A stretch of 36,496 nucleotides of DNA from Candidatus Kuenenia stuttgartensis (GCA_945891385.1 CAMDDJ010000031.1:1-36496), one strand, 5' to 3'. Counted from the stretch's first letter, positions 1 to 8,908 are shown. Made by a program: numbers and translations. Notes: generated from the sequence alone by a model not told the origin.

Positions 1-203
1 ATAGACGGCTTTCAGCAGACGAGGCCCGGCTCGGAGGTTACTTCGCGCCGACGCCCGGAAACTGCCCCTGCAGAGGGGTCAGGGCGTTCCTGATGCCGCT
101 GTTTCGGACTCGAAAACAGGGCACACGTGATTCACACGAGCCGCTCGTCAGCCCGGAGATCATTTCGCAAATGCCTTTGGCTGTGCTACCTTCCGACTCG
201 CGT

Positions 204-896
204 ATGTTTACCTGTGTGGACTTCCGTCGTGCGGTCGCCTGGGCGATGCTCGGCCTGTACGCCCTGATGGCCTCGGGCCTGCCGCTGCCGGTGATGAGCC
301 CGCCAGCGGGCTCTGCCGCCGCCCGAAAGCTCGCAGGCAAGGATCGTTCGCGGCCCTTTCCCTGCAGGGACAAGGCCTGCGGCTGCGACTCGGCCCAGCG
401 ATGCTTTTCGAACTGCTGCTGCCACACACCGGCCGAGACGCTCCGCTGGGCTAAGGCTCGCGGCATCGAGTCGGCGGTGATCGCGGCCCTCCAGCGCCGA
501 GTGGCCGCCGCCGCTCCGGCACCCGCCGCAGCGGGTTGCTGTGCCGCGAAGCAGGCAAAGCCCTCGTGCTGCGGCGCCGAAGCAGCCGCCACGGTCACGG
601 AATCCGACACGGCAGACGAGTCGATCTGTAGCGACTATCAGTCGTTGGCCGCCGAGCCGGGCCTGCCGCCGGAGTCCCCGGTCGCCGAGCCGCCCGCGAC
701 GAAGGTCGTGATCCTGCGGGCGATGCTCGCCTGCAACGGGATCGTGGCGGAGTGGGCAGCAGCCTGCGCCGCGCTGCCGCCTCCGGCGGTCGTGACCTGC
801 GAGATTCCATGGCCGCGCGTGGGCGCGGTCATGACGTGTGATGAAGGAGCCAGCGGCACGGGCTGTCCGCCCGATCTTCCACCGCCCAGGGCCTAG
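204..896 (+). CDS. Cysteine-rich secreted hypothetical protein
   Basis: No function recognised. The 230-residue product has a basic, hydrophobic N-terminus (residues 8-30) that looks like a signal peptide or anchor. A dense cysteine cluster follows at C54, C59, C61, C67 and C71-C73, ending in a CCCHTPAETLRWAKA stretch. Further CC pairs lie at 112-113 and 122-123, and scattered cysteines follow to the end. From memory, similar proteins with this cluster are common as hypothetical proteins in planctomycetes. The spacing suggests metal binding or disulfide cross-linking outside the cytoplasm, but that is inference. The start is uncertain: ATG 204 places the hydrophobic segment at the N-terminus, while in-frame ATGs at 171 and 93 would add 11 or 37 residues. 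No strong ribosome-binding site precedes ATG 204. It lies upstream of three export-related genes on the same strand. Confidence 0.65.
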   Translation: MFTCVDFRRAVAWAMLGLYALMASGLPLPVMSPPAGSAAARKLAGKDRSRPFPCRDKACGCDSAQRCFSNCCCHTPAETLRWAKARGIESAVIAALQRRVAAAAPAPAAAGCCAAKQAKPSCCGAEAAATVTESDTADESICSDYQSLAAEPGLPPESPVAEPPATKVVILRAMLACNGIVAEWAAACAALPPPAVVTCEIPWPRVGAVMTCDEGASGTGCPPDLPPPRA

Positions 897-1052
897 AACG
901 ACGCCTGCTGCCGGCATCTCGCCGTGCGGCCTGTTGTCATTCTGCCACTCCATGCCGGTCAGCGGGCGTGTGCCCGCGCGGCTGCGAGTGGCCATGCCCG
1001 ATCCCGGCTGCCGCCGTCGCTCGGCGGTGGCCCCGTCACATGAGGACTTTTC

Positions 1053-2039
1053 ATGACTACGAGGTTTGCGCTTCCCCGGGCCGTAGCGGCCGCCGCCACA
1101 GCCCTCTTCCTCGCCGGATCGATTCGTCCGGCCGAGGCCCACATCAGTTACTCAGGCCGAGACTTCGGCACGGTCACGACCGGCTCGACGATCGCGGGCC
1201 AGGCAGTGTCGAGCAGTTTCGGCTGGGCCGACGCCACCGACTTGAACTGGGGCGACAGCCATCGCACCCGGGTGTATCGCTTCACGCTCGCCGAGCCGAA
1301 GAGTGTGACCGTCACGGCCCAGCGGCAGAACCTCACCGTCGGGACTGCTGCCGGTCAGCAGACGGGCGGGCACGACGTGTTCTTGCCCGGGTTCTCGCTC
1401 TACTTGGGGCTGTCCCACACGTCGAGCCCGCTGGCGCACGACAGTTCGACCCTCTCGGTCGAGTGGCTGCGGCAGCAGTTCGGCACGTCGGGCGTGGCTG
1501 AGGCCTACACCGACACCAACGGGAACAGCCTGTGGGAGCCGGGCGAACCCTTCACCGACACCAACGCCAACGGCGTCTGGGACTCGGCGAACCTGGGCGG
1601 CTCCGGCAAGGAGGGGTCGTTCAACGCCCTGGGCGACTGGTCGATCGGCAACAGCACCACGAACTGGCCGACGCTGCCGGCAGATCCGCGGACCGACTCG
1701 CTGCGGAGCTTCACCTACGTCGGCCATGCCGCCGACGGAACGACGGCCAACTACGGCACGTTCGGGACGTCGGCAATCGGCGGTGACGGTGTCGCCGACG
1801 GTACGGTTTCGCAGACGTTCCTGAACCTGCCGGCCGGCGACTACTCGCTGCTGGTCGGCGGAGCGAGCTACGCGGCTCAGGCTACCGAGACCATGACCTT
1901 CGGGGCGACGTCCACGTCGTACCCGACCTATGGCGTGTCGGTGACGGTCGCGCCGGTGCCGGAGCCTGTGGGCGTGGCGCTGATCGTGGTCGGTCTGGCC
2001 GGAGCTGGTTTTGTGGCCGCCCGGCGGCGGCGGCGCTGA
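1053..2039 (+). CDS. PEP-CTERM sorting-domain protein with duplicated Ca-binding-like loops
   Basis: A 328-residue exported protein of unknown role. It has an N-terminal signal peptide (about 1-29, ending near AEA-HIS) and a PEP-CTERM tail: VPEP at about 303, a hydrophobic helix, then a run of five arginines at the C-terminus. Such tails are recognised by exosortase-type enzymes at the inner membrane, which cleave near the PEP motif. Residues 154-177 carry two nearly adjacent Asp/Asn loops (DTNGNSLWEPGE and DTNANGVWD), resembling calcium-binding loops of EF-hand or dockerin type. The start ATG is preceded by a TGAGGA ribosome-binding site about six bases upstream. The gene ends four bases before a possible GTG start of the next reading frame, so the export genes may be co-transcribed. 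Its ligand and location (cell surface or secreted) are unknown. Confidence 0.88.
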   Translation: MTTRFALPRAVAAAATALFLAGSIRPAEAHISYSGRDFGTVTTGSTIAGQAVSSSFGWADATDLNWGDSHRTRVYRFTLAEPKSVTVTAQRQNLTVGTAAGQQTGGHDVFLPGFSLYLGLSHTSSPLAHDSSTLSVEWLRQQFGTSGVAEAYTDTNGNSLWEPGEPFTDTNANGVWDSANLGGSGKEGSFNALGDWSIGNSTTNWPTLPADPRTDSLRSFTYVGHAADGTTANYGTFGTSAIGGDGVADGTVSQTFLNLPAGDYSLLVGGASYAAQATETMTFGATSTSYPTYGVSVTVAPVPEPVGVALIVVGLAGAGFVAARRRRR

Positions 2040-2105
2040 ACGGTGACGATTGGGAACCGATCCGGCGGCGGCCCCCGGGCCGTCGCCGGATCTCCCCGAG
2101 GACGG

Positions 2106-2882
2106 ATGATGCGAACCAGATCCGGATTCAATCTCGTCGAGCTGCTCGTCGTGATCGCGATCATCGCGACGCTCGTGGGCCTGCTGCTGCCGGCGGTGCA
2201 GTCCGCCCGGGAGTCCGCCCGCCGGACGCAGTGCGCGAGTAACCTCCACCAGCTCGGCCTGGCGGTGCTCGGGTTCACCGATGCGCACCAGGGCAAGCTG
2301 CCCCGGACGGATCACGACAAGGATGCCCAGGGCAAGTCACGGTCGTGGGTGTACACGGTCGCGCCTTGGCTCGAGAGCTGCGACGCGATTCGAATCTGCC
2401 CGAGCGATCCCCGCGGCGGCGAGCGGCGAGCCGCCCTGGCGACGAGCTACATCGTCAACGCCTACCTGACGATGGACGTTCCCGGCGCCGTGGCACGGCT
2501 GCGGCAGGTGGGGGCCACGTCGAAGGCGATCTTCGCATTCGAGGTCTCGCCGCGACGCGGGCCGGCCTCCGGCAACGACCATGCCCATCCCAACGACTGG
2601 TTCAGCCGCATGAACCTGACCCGCGAGCGACAGATGCCCGGCTGGGTCTGGTCGCGTGTCACGCTGGAAATCCATCCGGGCGAGGTGGTGGTACCCGCCG
2701 GCGTCGGCGGTGCGGCATCCGGCACAACCGACCGGCTGCACGTGGGCCACTCCCACTACCTCTGCCTCGACGCCCACGTCGAGTGCCTCCCCGCCGAGAC
2801 CGTCCAGGCCTGGGTGTCGGCGGTCAAGGACCCCACCGACCCGCACTTCGCCCTGCCGGGTGGTCTGCCGAGGTCGCCATAA
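2106..2882 (+). CDS. DUF1559-type pseudopilin-like protein
   Basis: A 258-residue protein with a type IV pilin-like N-terminus. A short basic leader (MMRTRSG) is followed by [18 protein letters not shown], with the conserved Glu at mature position 5, so a prepilin peptidase should cut after the Gly. The next segment ([15 protein letters not shown]) and a late His-rich stretch ([11 protein letters not shown]) before the end match the plan of planctomycete DUF1559 proteins. These are very numerous in planctomycetes and their role is mostly unknown. At about 258 residues it is shorter than many family members. ATG 2106 was chosen because it gives a normal short leader and has GAGG just upstream; a GTG at 2043 would add 21 residues. 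It sits between two PEP-CTERM genes on the same strand. The usual GFT at the cleavage site is GFN here. Confidence 0.85.
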   Translation: MMRTRSGFNLVELLVVIAIIATLVGLLLPAVQSARESARRTQCASNLHQLGLAVLGFTDAHQGKLPRTDHDKDAQGKSRSWVYTVAPWLESCDAIRICPSDPRGGERRAALATSYIVNAYLTMDVPGAVARLRQVGATSKAIFAFEVSPRRGPASGNDHAHPNDWFSRMNLTRERQMPGWVWSRVTLEIHPGEVVVPAGVGGAASGTTDRLHVGHSHYLCLDAHVECLPAETVQAWVSAVKDPTDPHFALPGGLPRSP

Positions 2883-2943
2883 CCGATCCCACGCCTGCCT
2901 ACCTCGAGCGACCGTTCCCTCACGCCCCGATCCGGAGCCACCG

Positions 2944-4641
2944 ATGACCTTCCGCTGCCACGCTTGCCCGCTTTCCTCGGCGTTCGCCGTTGCCGCCTGC
3001 CTTGTCACGGCCAGCCTGGCGCGGCCCGCCGCTGGTCACGGCACGCCCTTCTCGGTCGGGTTCGACAACCAGGCGGGCAAGATCACCGTGTCACCGGGCG
3101 TGTACCGGAACTTCGATCCCGAGGAGTTGTTCGTGCTCCTCCAACCTGGCCTGGCGAGCAACGACGGCACGCCGGGCTGGGATCGCGGGGCGTCGCTCCC
3201 CTCGGGAACCCAACTCAGCGTGCAATTCATGCAGCCGCTCGCGTACTGGAATCCCCAGACGGCTCCTCAGGATCCGCTCCCAGTTCCACAGGGCCGCGTT
3301 TCGATTTTCGGCGCCGGCGGCACGGCGGAGGTGGCCGCCGCCAGCGGGCAAAACGCATCCGGGCTCAGCGGCACCAACCCGCTCTTCATCGACGCCTTCA
3401 CGTCGCACCATCACGTCGTCTGGGACATTCTCGATCCCGACACGGCCGGGCTCTACGGGCTGTGGGCCCGGCTCGAGAGCACGAACCCGGCGGCCTTCGC
3501 CGCCGCGCCGAGCGATCCTTTTCTCGTGGTCCTCAACTGGGGGATTACCGATTCCCAGACATACAACACGGGCGTCGATCGCCTCGCCGTTCTGGTGCCC
3601 GAGCCGACCACGCCCGTGACCGACATCGTGTTCGACATCCCGACGGGAACGACCCAGACGCAGTCCCAGGTCGGGTATCCGATGATCGCGGCTGCAGACT
3701 CCGTCACCAAGGCGGGTGGGGGCACGCTCGTGTTCGACGCCGGCAACTCCTACACGGGGCCGACGGTCGTGTCGGCCGGCACGCTCCAGGTCGCGCATCC
3801 CGACGGCGTGGGCTATTCGAATCTGACGGTGACCACGGCCGCGACGCTCTCCGTGGCTGCGGGCATCTCGATGAAGGCGGCCTCCGTGATCGTGGACGGC
3901 GGCACGCTCTCTGCTTCGTCATTGGCGGTGAACAACTCGCTAGGGATCGCGTCGCTGGCGATCAACGCCGGCGCGATCGCCGTCGCTCCGAGCGTGGCGG
4001 TCGGGACGGGGGGACAGATGTCGCTCGTGCAGGATGCCCGAGTCGTGGTCGCCATCGGCGGACTCGCTGTCGATCAGACGTCCGGCGGCGGGAGGCTCGA
4101 TCTCGGTGCTGGCCAGGTGACGATCGCCCCGGGCGGGATTTCGGCCGCCGACCTGAGGGCCGACATCATCGCCGGTCGCAACGGAGGTGCTTGGACCGGA
4201 GCGACGGGGATCACGTCGAGCACGGCCGCGGCCGCGGGCGGCACGCGGGCCGTGGGCTATGTGGTGGCGGGCGATGGCTCGGCCAGGGTGTCGTTCGCGG
4301 CTTCCGGCGACGTCGATTTGAGCGGTGCCGTGAATGTCTTCGACCTCGTGAGCATCAACAGTTCGGGCACCTACGGCTCCGGCGCGGCGAGCGTCTGGAG
4401 CGAGGGAGACTTCAACTACGACGGGGTGACGAACGTGTTCGACCTCGTGGGGGTCAACACCGCTGGAGCCTATGGCCAGGGCAACTACTTCCCGGCGGCG
4501 CCGACGGTGGCCGTCAGCCTGGCCGCCGTGCCGGAGCCCGCCGGATGGCTGTCGCTGCTCGCCGGGCTGGCCGCGCTGGCTCCGGCCTTCCGGCGACGAG
4601 CCTTGGTCGAGGCTGGCTGTTCGTGCGACCGAAGCCCATGA
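2944..4641 (+). CDS. PEP-CTERM protein with beta-strand repeat and two dockerin-like repeats
   Basis: A 565-residue exported protein. Order of parts: signal peptide (about 1-31); an N-terminal module of unknown fold (32-225) that ends in an internal VPEP at 218-221; an autotransporter-associated beta-strand repeat (about 252-284, with GGGTLVFD and SYTGPTVVSAGTLQV); a Gly/Ala/Val-rich beta-helix-like stretch (285-440); two dockerin-like repeats, GDVDLSGAVNVFDLV at 455 and GDFNYDGVTNVFDLV at 488; and a PEP-CTERM tail (VPEP at 529, hydrophobic helix, FRRR). The dockerin-like repeats would bind calcium and possibly dock to a cohesin-like partner, which is inference. Unusually, the chain runs 13 residues past the arginine cluster, including two cysteines. 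A GGAG ribosome-binding site lies seven bases before ATG 2944. The gene converges on cheB. Confidence 0.87.
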   Translation: MTFRCHACPLSSAFAVAACLVTASLARPAAGHGTPFSVGFDNQAGKITVSPGVYRNFDPEELFVLLQPGLASNDGTPGWDRGASLPSGTQLSVQFMQPLAYWNPQTAPQDPLPVPQGRVSIFGAGGTAEVAAASGQNASGLSGTNPLFIDAFTSHHHVVWDILDPDTAGLYGLWARLESTNPAAFAAAPSDPFLVVLNWGITDSQTYNTGVDRLAVLVPEPTTPVTDIVFDIPTGTTQTQSQVGYPMIAAADSVTKAGGGTLVFDAGNSYTGPTVVSAGTLQVAHPDGVGYSNLTVTTAATLSVAAGISMKAASVIVDGGTLSASSLAVNNSLGIASLAINAGAIAVAPSVAVGTGGQMSLVQDARVVVAIGGLAVDQTSGGGRLDLGAGQVTIAPGGISAADLRADIIAGRNGGAWTGATGITSSTAAAAGGTRAVGYVVAGDGSARVSFAASGDVDLSGAVNVFDLVSINSSGTYGSGAASVWSEGDFNYDGVTNVFDLVGVNTAGAYGQGNYFPAAPTVAVSLAAVPEPAGWLSLLAGLAALAPAFRRRALVEAGCSCDRSP

Positions 4642-4775
4642 CCCTGGCCCGGGGGCGGCACACGTCACGTCGCGGGCGAGGCTACGCCCCCATGCTCCGC
4701 GAGCGTTCGCCGACCCCCTCGCCTACCAGCCCAGTGTGCCTCCTCGTCGCTCCGGCTCTCCGCGATGGATGTGGC

Positions 4776-5780
4776 CTACCCGCCGAGGTGCGGGGCGATG
4801 GCCGTGGGCATTCGGGCGACGGGCAGGACTTCGCAGGCCGCGCCGGCCTCGATCGCCGCCCTGGGCATGCTCCAGACCACGCTGGTCGGCTCGTCCTGAG
4901 CGATCGTGTGCCAGCCCTTGCGGCGAAGCGCGAGCATCCCACGGGCGCCGTCTTTCCCCATGCCAGTGAGCAGCACGGCCACCCCCGAGCGGGGCCAGTG
5001 GGCCGCCACGCTCTCGAAGAAGACGTCGACGCTCGGCCGGAAGAAGATCTCCCTGGGCTCCGCCTGATACTGGAGCGTCCCGTCCCGCGAGAGCACCATG
5101 TGGTCGTTGGTGCCGGCGACGAGCACGTCGCCGTAGAGCGGCCGATCGCCGTGCTCCGCCACGCGGACCGTGCGGCCCGTGCGGTCGGCCAGCCACTTCG
5201 CCAGTCCGGGGGCGAAGGCCACGTCCACGTGCTGGATCACGACCACGGCCACGTTCCAGTCGTGGGGCAGGGGGTGCAGCAGATCGGCGAGGGCCTTGGG
5301 GCCGCCGGTCGAGGCGCCGACGACGAGCAGTCGGGGCGGCACGGCCGTCGCGGCGGCCCGCTGCGGTCGCGGCGTGGGCGACGAGGCGGCCACGATCTTG
5401 GCGATCGTGCCGATCTTCTCGGCCAGGGCGGTGGCGCCGCTGACCTCGCCGCCGGGGCCGAGGATCGGCGTATCGACGGCGTCGAGGGCGCCGTAGCCCA
5501 TCGCGTCGTAGACGAGCGAGATGTTCCCGCTGACGGTGGCCGTGACCACCAGGATCGCACACGGTGCCGTGGCCATGATCTGCCGGGTCGCCTCGGCGCC
5601 ATCGACGTGGGGCATGAGGAGATCCATCAGGATCAGGTCGGGCCGGTCCCGGCGGGCGAGCGCCACCGCCTCGACGCCGTCGGCAGCCGTCCAGCAGACC
5701 TGGTGGTCGGGCAGGCTCTCCACGACCCGGCGGAGGGCCTCCGCCGCTGCCCGCATGTCATTGACGATCGCGATTCGCAT
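4776..5780 (-). CDS. CheB-type protein-glutamate methylesterase, WspF-like
   Basis: Receptor demethylase and deamidase of the chemosensory operon. It is 334 residues long: a receiver domain (1-105, phospho-acceptor D53 in LILMDLLMP) and a CheB catalytic domain (about 150-330). The catalytic triad is visible as S157 in GASTGGP, H184 in VIQHVD and D277 in GMGKDGARGM. The receiver is atypical. The acidic pair near the start reads ND (N7, D8), and the usual Lys-Pro near the end is replaced by the T-P of GALDAVDTP. As I recall, Pseudomonas WspF has the same features, which favours WspF over flagellar CheB. It is the last gene of the operon; five bases separate it from the upstream cheA-like gene. 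Its expected substrate is the WspA-like receptor encoded at 10689-12719. Confidence 0.93.
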   Translation of the reverse strand: MRIAIVNDMRAAAEALRRVVESLPDHQVCWTAADGVEAVALARRDRPDLILMDLLMPHVDGAEATRQIMATAPCAILVVTATVSGNISLVYDAMGYGALDAVDTPILGPGGEVSGATALAEKIGTIAKIVAASSPTPRPQRAAATAVPPRLLVVGASTGGPKALADLLHPLPHDWNVAVVVIQHVDVAFAPGLAKWLADRTGRTVRVAEHGDRPLYGDVLVAGTNDHMVLSRDGTLQYQAEPREIFFRPSVDVFFESVAAHWPRSGVAVLLTGMGKDGARGMLALRRKGWHTIAQDEPTSVVWSMPRAAIEAGAACEVLPVARMPTAIAPHLGG

Positions 5781-5785
5781 GCCGT

Positions 5786-8167
5786 TTAGGCCTCACCGAT
5801 CAAATCAACGATCGTATCGATGAAGGTCTCGTCGTGGAAACTGCTTTTCGTGAGATAGCGGTTGGCCCCCGCATCCAGCCCACGGAGCCGGTCTTCTTCG
5901 CGGTCCTTATAGGAGACGATCACGACTGGGATTTCCCGGCGGGCGGGGTCGGCCTTCACCAGCGAGACCAGGCCGATCCCGTCCATCCGTGGCATGTCGA
6001 CGTCGGTCACGATCAGGTCGTAGGCCGTGCCCCGCACGGCGTTCCAGCCGTCCATGCCGTCGACCGCCACGTCCACCGCGAAGCCCCGCGACTGGAGCAG
6101 TTGCCGCTCGAGCTCGCGAACGGTGATCGAGTCGTCCACCACGAGGATCCGTTTGCGGGGCCGGACCTCCTCGGCGAGCTTCTCGAACTCCACCCGCGAG
6201 AGCCGGCGGCCCATCAGGACGTTGTCGATGCTCCGGACGAGATCCTCGACGTCGACGATCAGGACCGGATCGCCGTTTTCGAGCAGCGAGGCACTGTTGA
6301 TGTCGGGCACCTTGCCGAGCCGGGGGTCGAGCGGCCGGACCTCCAGATCACGCTCTCCGAGAAAGGCGTCGACGATCATGCCGAACTGCTGACCTCGGTC
6401 GCTGATCACCACCACCGGCATCGGCTCGTCGGCGGCCGAGCCATCCAGATCGAGGATCTGGGCTGCCGGCACGAGGCCGATCGCCGTGCCGTCGCGATCG
6501 AAGTATTGCCGGCCCTCGACGGTGCGGATCGCCGTCTGTGGCACGTGCAGGATGTGGTCGATGCGGGTGAGGGGGAAGGCATAGGGCTCGCCGGCGATCT
6601 CGACGAGCAGCGCGCGGATCACCGACATCGTGATCGGCAGTTGCAGCGTGAAGATGGTCTGCCGGCCGACCTGAGCCGCCACGCGAACGCTGCCCCCGAC
6701 CGCCTTGACCATGCTCTGGACGACGTCGAGACCGACGCCGCGGCCCGAGATTTCGGTCACCGATTCCTTGGTGGAGAACCCCGGCAGAAACAGGAACTCG
6801 AGCAGTTCGAGTTCGCTGAGTTGATCGGCCACCGCCTGGGCCACGAGTCCCTTGGCGACCGCCCGCTCGCGGACCTGGTGCACGTCGATGCCGCGGCCGT
6901 CGTCGGCCAGCGTGATGTGGAGCATGCCGGCCCGGTGGCGGGCCTCGAGCCGGATCGTGCCCGCGGCCGGTTTGCCGGCAGCCTCCCGGGTGGCTGGGGC
7001 TTCGATGCCATGGTCGATGGCGTTGCGGATCAGATGGGAGAGGGGAGCCTCGAGTTTGTCGAGGATGTCGCGGTCCACTCCGGTCTGGTCGCCGACGACC
7101 GTGAACTGCACCTGCTTCCCCAGGCTTCGGGCCAGGTCTCGCACGAGCCGCGGGAAGCCCCGGATGCCATCCGCCAGCGGCCGCATCCGGCTGACGATCA
7201 CTTCGTGGTGGAGCCGGTTGGACAGGTCTTCGTTGCGTCGGGCGAAGCTCTCGAAGTCGTCCACGTGCCGGGAAAGACTCGCGAGGCTCGCATCGGCCCG
7301 TTCGCGAATCCCGGCCACGATCGCCGCCAGTTTCACCGGCGATGCCGGTTCGCCGCTCTTGAGTTTCTCATCGAGTGCGGCGAGCGCGTCGCAGAGATCG
7401 ACCTCCGCCGACCGTAACTGGAGGAGTGCGTCGACGAAGGGCCGCATCTGCCGGGTTTCCACCAGGGCCTCGCCGGCCAGGCCGACGAGCCGGGTGAGGC
7501 TCTCGGCCGAGACTCGGACCACCCGGTCGGCGGCTTCGGCAGCGCTGGCCCGCTGCCGGCCAGGTTCGGCACTCTGCGGGATCGAGGGCTCGTCCGGACC
7601 CGCCGGAGCCTGCGAGACGTTCGCCGCGGTGGCGGGTTGTGGAACGACGGTTCCATCCGTGCGCGACGGGAGGAGCGCGGCCGCCGGAGCCGGCTCGCCG
7701 GGCCGGTTGGAAGCTGAGGCCGCACCGAGGGCGGACGGCTGGCCGAGGGCAATCGGCAACGCGGGGCGGCCCGCCGCGATCGCCTCGAGGCATTCCACGA
7801 GGGCCTGGGCCCGGTCGGCCCATGGGCCGACCGCCGTCGTCGCGGTGTCGTCTCCACCGATCGAACCGAGGAAGTCGATGGCCGCCAGAAGGACGTCGGC
7901 ATGCTCCGGCAGCACCCGCAGGCTTCCCTTGCCGGCGAGCACGAACACATCCTCGAGCGCATGGGCCACTTGAACGGCCGGCTCGAGCCCCACGATCCGA
8001 GCGGCGCCCTTCAGGGAATGCGCGGCCCGCATCATCGACTCGACTGTCTTCGGCGATTTGTCGAGTTCCTCGATCGCCAGCACGCCTTCGGAAAGCACGG
8101 CCGTCTGGCTCTCCGCCTCGAGGCGGAAAAGCTCCAACATCGAAAACCCGCTCAGGTCATCCGCCAT
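5786..8167 (-). CDS. Hybrid CheA histidine kinase with C-terminal receiver, WspE-like
   Basis: Central kinase of the chemosensory operon, 793 residues. Domain order: Hpt (1-110, phospho-His H50 in AAHSLKGAARIVG); an Ala/Pro-rich linker (about 130-210); a dimerisation region; an ATP-binding domain with an N box (LSHLIRNAIDHGIE) and G boxes (DDGRGID and a GRGVGLDVV motif); a CheW-like domain; and a receiver from 673. The receiver has an acidic pair at D678/D679, phospho-acceptor D722 in IVTDVDMPRMDG and K774 in YLTKSS. Its end (IPVVIVSYKDREEDRLRGLDAG) closely resembles WspE as I remember it. The kinase should pass phosphate to CheB and to its own receiver; no separate response regulator is encoded nearby. 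A GGAGG site lies six bases before ATG 8167, just after the wspD-like stop. Confidence 0.95.
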   Translation of the reverse strand: MADDLSGFSMLELFRLEAESQTAVLSEGVLAIEELDKSPKTVESMMRAAHSLKGAARIVGLEPAVQVAHALEDVFVLAGKGSLRVLPEHADVLLAAIDFLGSIGGDDTATTAVGPWADRAQALVECLEAIAAGRPALPIALGQPSALGAASASNRPGEPAPAAALLPSRTDGTVVPQPATAANVSQAPAGPDEPSIPQSAEPGRQRASAAEAADRVVRVSAESLTRLVGLAGEALVETRQMRPFVDALLQLRSAEVDLCDALAALDEKLKSGEPASPVKLAAIVAGIRERADASLASLSRHVDDFESFARRNEDLSNRLHHEVIVSRMRPLADGIRGFPRLVRDLARSLGKQVQFTVVGDQTGVDRDILDKLEAPLSHLIRNAIDHGIEAPATREAAGKPAAGTIRLEARHRAGMLHITLADDGRGIDVHQVRERAVAKGLVAQAVADQLSELELLEFLFLPGFSTKESVTEISGRGVGLDVVQSMVKAVGGSVRVAAQVGRQTIFTLQLPITMSVIRALLVEIAGEPYAFPLTRIDHILHVPQTAIRTVEGRQYFDRDGTAIGLVPAAQILDLDGSAADEPMPVVVISDRGQQFGMIVDAFLGERDLEVRPLDPRLGKVPDINSASLLENGDPVLIVDVEDLVRSIDNVLMGRRLSRVEFEKLAEEVRPRKRILVVDDSITVRELERQLLQSRGFAVDVAVDGMDGWNAVRGTAYDLIVTDVDMPRMDGIGLVSLVKADPARREIPVVIVSYKDREEDRLRGLDAGANRYLTKSSFHDETFIDTIVDLIGEA

Positions 8168-8179
8168 GGCCGCCTCCGC

Positions 8180-8908
8180 TCACGTTGCCACCGCCTGGCG
8201 AAGCGATTCGAACAGCCGAATTTCATCGAGTACCGCGACCGTCTTCTCGTGCCAATCGAAGAGCGCGGATGAACAGCGGGCGGCCGACTGACTCACGGTG
8301 GAGGGTACCGGCCGGAGTGCCGATCGTTGCACCCGATGCACGCCCGCCACGTCGTCGGCGCCGATGACCCACAGGTCGGTGGTGCGGTCTTCCTTCCGTT
8401 CGAGGACCAGCAGACGCGGGGGTGACTCGCTGCCATCGCCGCCGGCCGGGACCGCTCCTGGCTGGCCGGGGCCGCCCGGAAGGCCCAGAATCGCATGGAG
8501 CGACACGCACAGCCGCAGCTGCCCTCGGATGTTCACGAGACCGGCCAGGGCCGTGCCCCGGCGATGGGGGAGCGCATGAAGCCTCCGGATCGGGGTCACC
8601 TCCACGAGTGCGGTGGCAGGCAAGGCGAGCCACTCTTTCGCCAGCCGAAACACGAGAAAACTGACCGAGTCCGCCTCGATCGCCGTCTCCGGCTCCTCGA
8701 GGATTTCCCGCCAGGCCTCCAGGTAGCCATCGGGCGCGGCCCGATCGAAGAACGACCGGGCGGCTTCCGCCAGCACCGGGCAGTTGCGGCAGTGGATGAA
8801 GTTCTCGAGTTCCGGACAGGTTCGGTCGCCCGAGACGCCGATCACCCGCCAGCATTCCGGCATCGGCTGTGAGACGGCCGCATCGGGCAGGGGAGGCAGG
8901 ACGGTCAT
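8180..8908 (-). CDS. CheW-domain coupling protein with N-terminal cysteine motif, WspD-like
   Basis: Adaptor that should link receptor and kinase, 242 residues. The N-terminal segment has four cysteines, C19, C31, C40 and C43, in the pattern C-x11-C-x8-C-x2-C, within CWRVIGVSGDRTCP and HCRNCP. A CheW domain follows from about residue 80, including LVNIRGQLRLCVSLHAILG. I recall the same cysteine segment in WspD proteins. It could bind a metal or an iron-sulfur cluster, or act as a redox switch; none of this can be decided from sequence. The start codon overlaps the stop of the upstream cheR-like gene in an ATGA (8905-8908), which implies translational coupling. A second CheW is encoded at 10152-10667, as in Wsp operons, where the two adaptors have separate places in the array. 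Confidence 0.92.
   Translation of the reverse strand: MTVLPPLPDAAVSQPMPECWRVIGVSGDRTCPELENFIHCRNCPVLAEAARSFFDRAAPDGYLEAWREILEEPETAIEADSVSFLVFRLAKEWLALPATALVEVTPIRRLHALPHRRGTALAGLVNIRGQLRLCVSLHAILGLPGGPGQPGAVPAGGDGSESPPRLLVLERKEDRTTDLWVIGADDVAGVHRVQRSALRPVPSTVSQSAARCSSALFDWHEKTVAVLDEIRLFESLRQAVAT

Noticed and set aside
2964..5789. Open frame of 941 codons on the plus strand spanning the PEP-CTERM gene and cheB
   Set aside because: It crosses two well-supported genes in the wrong frame and has low-complexity Arg/Gly-rich composition.
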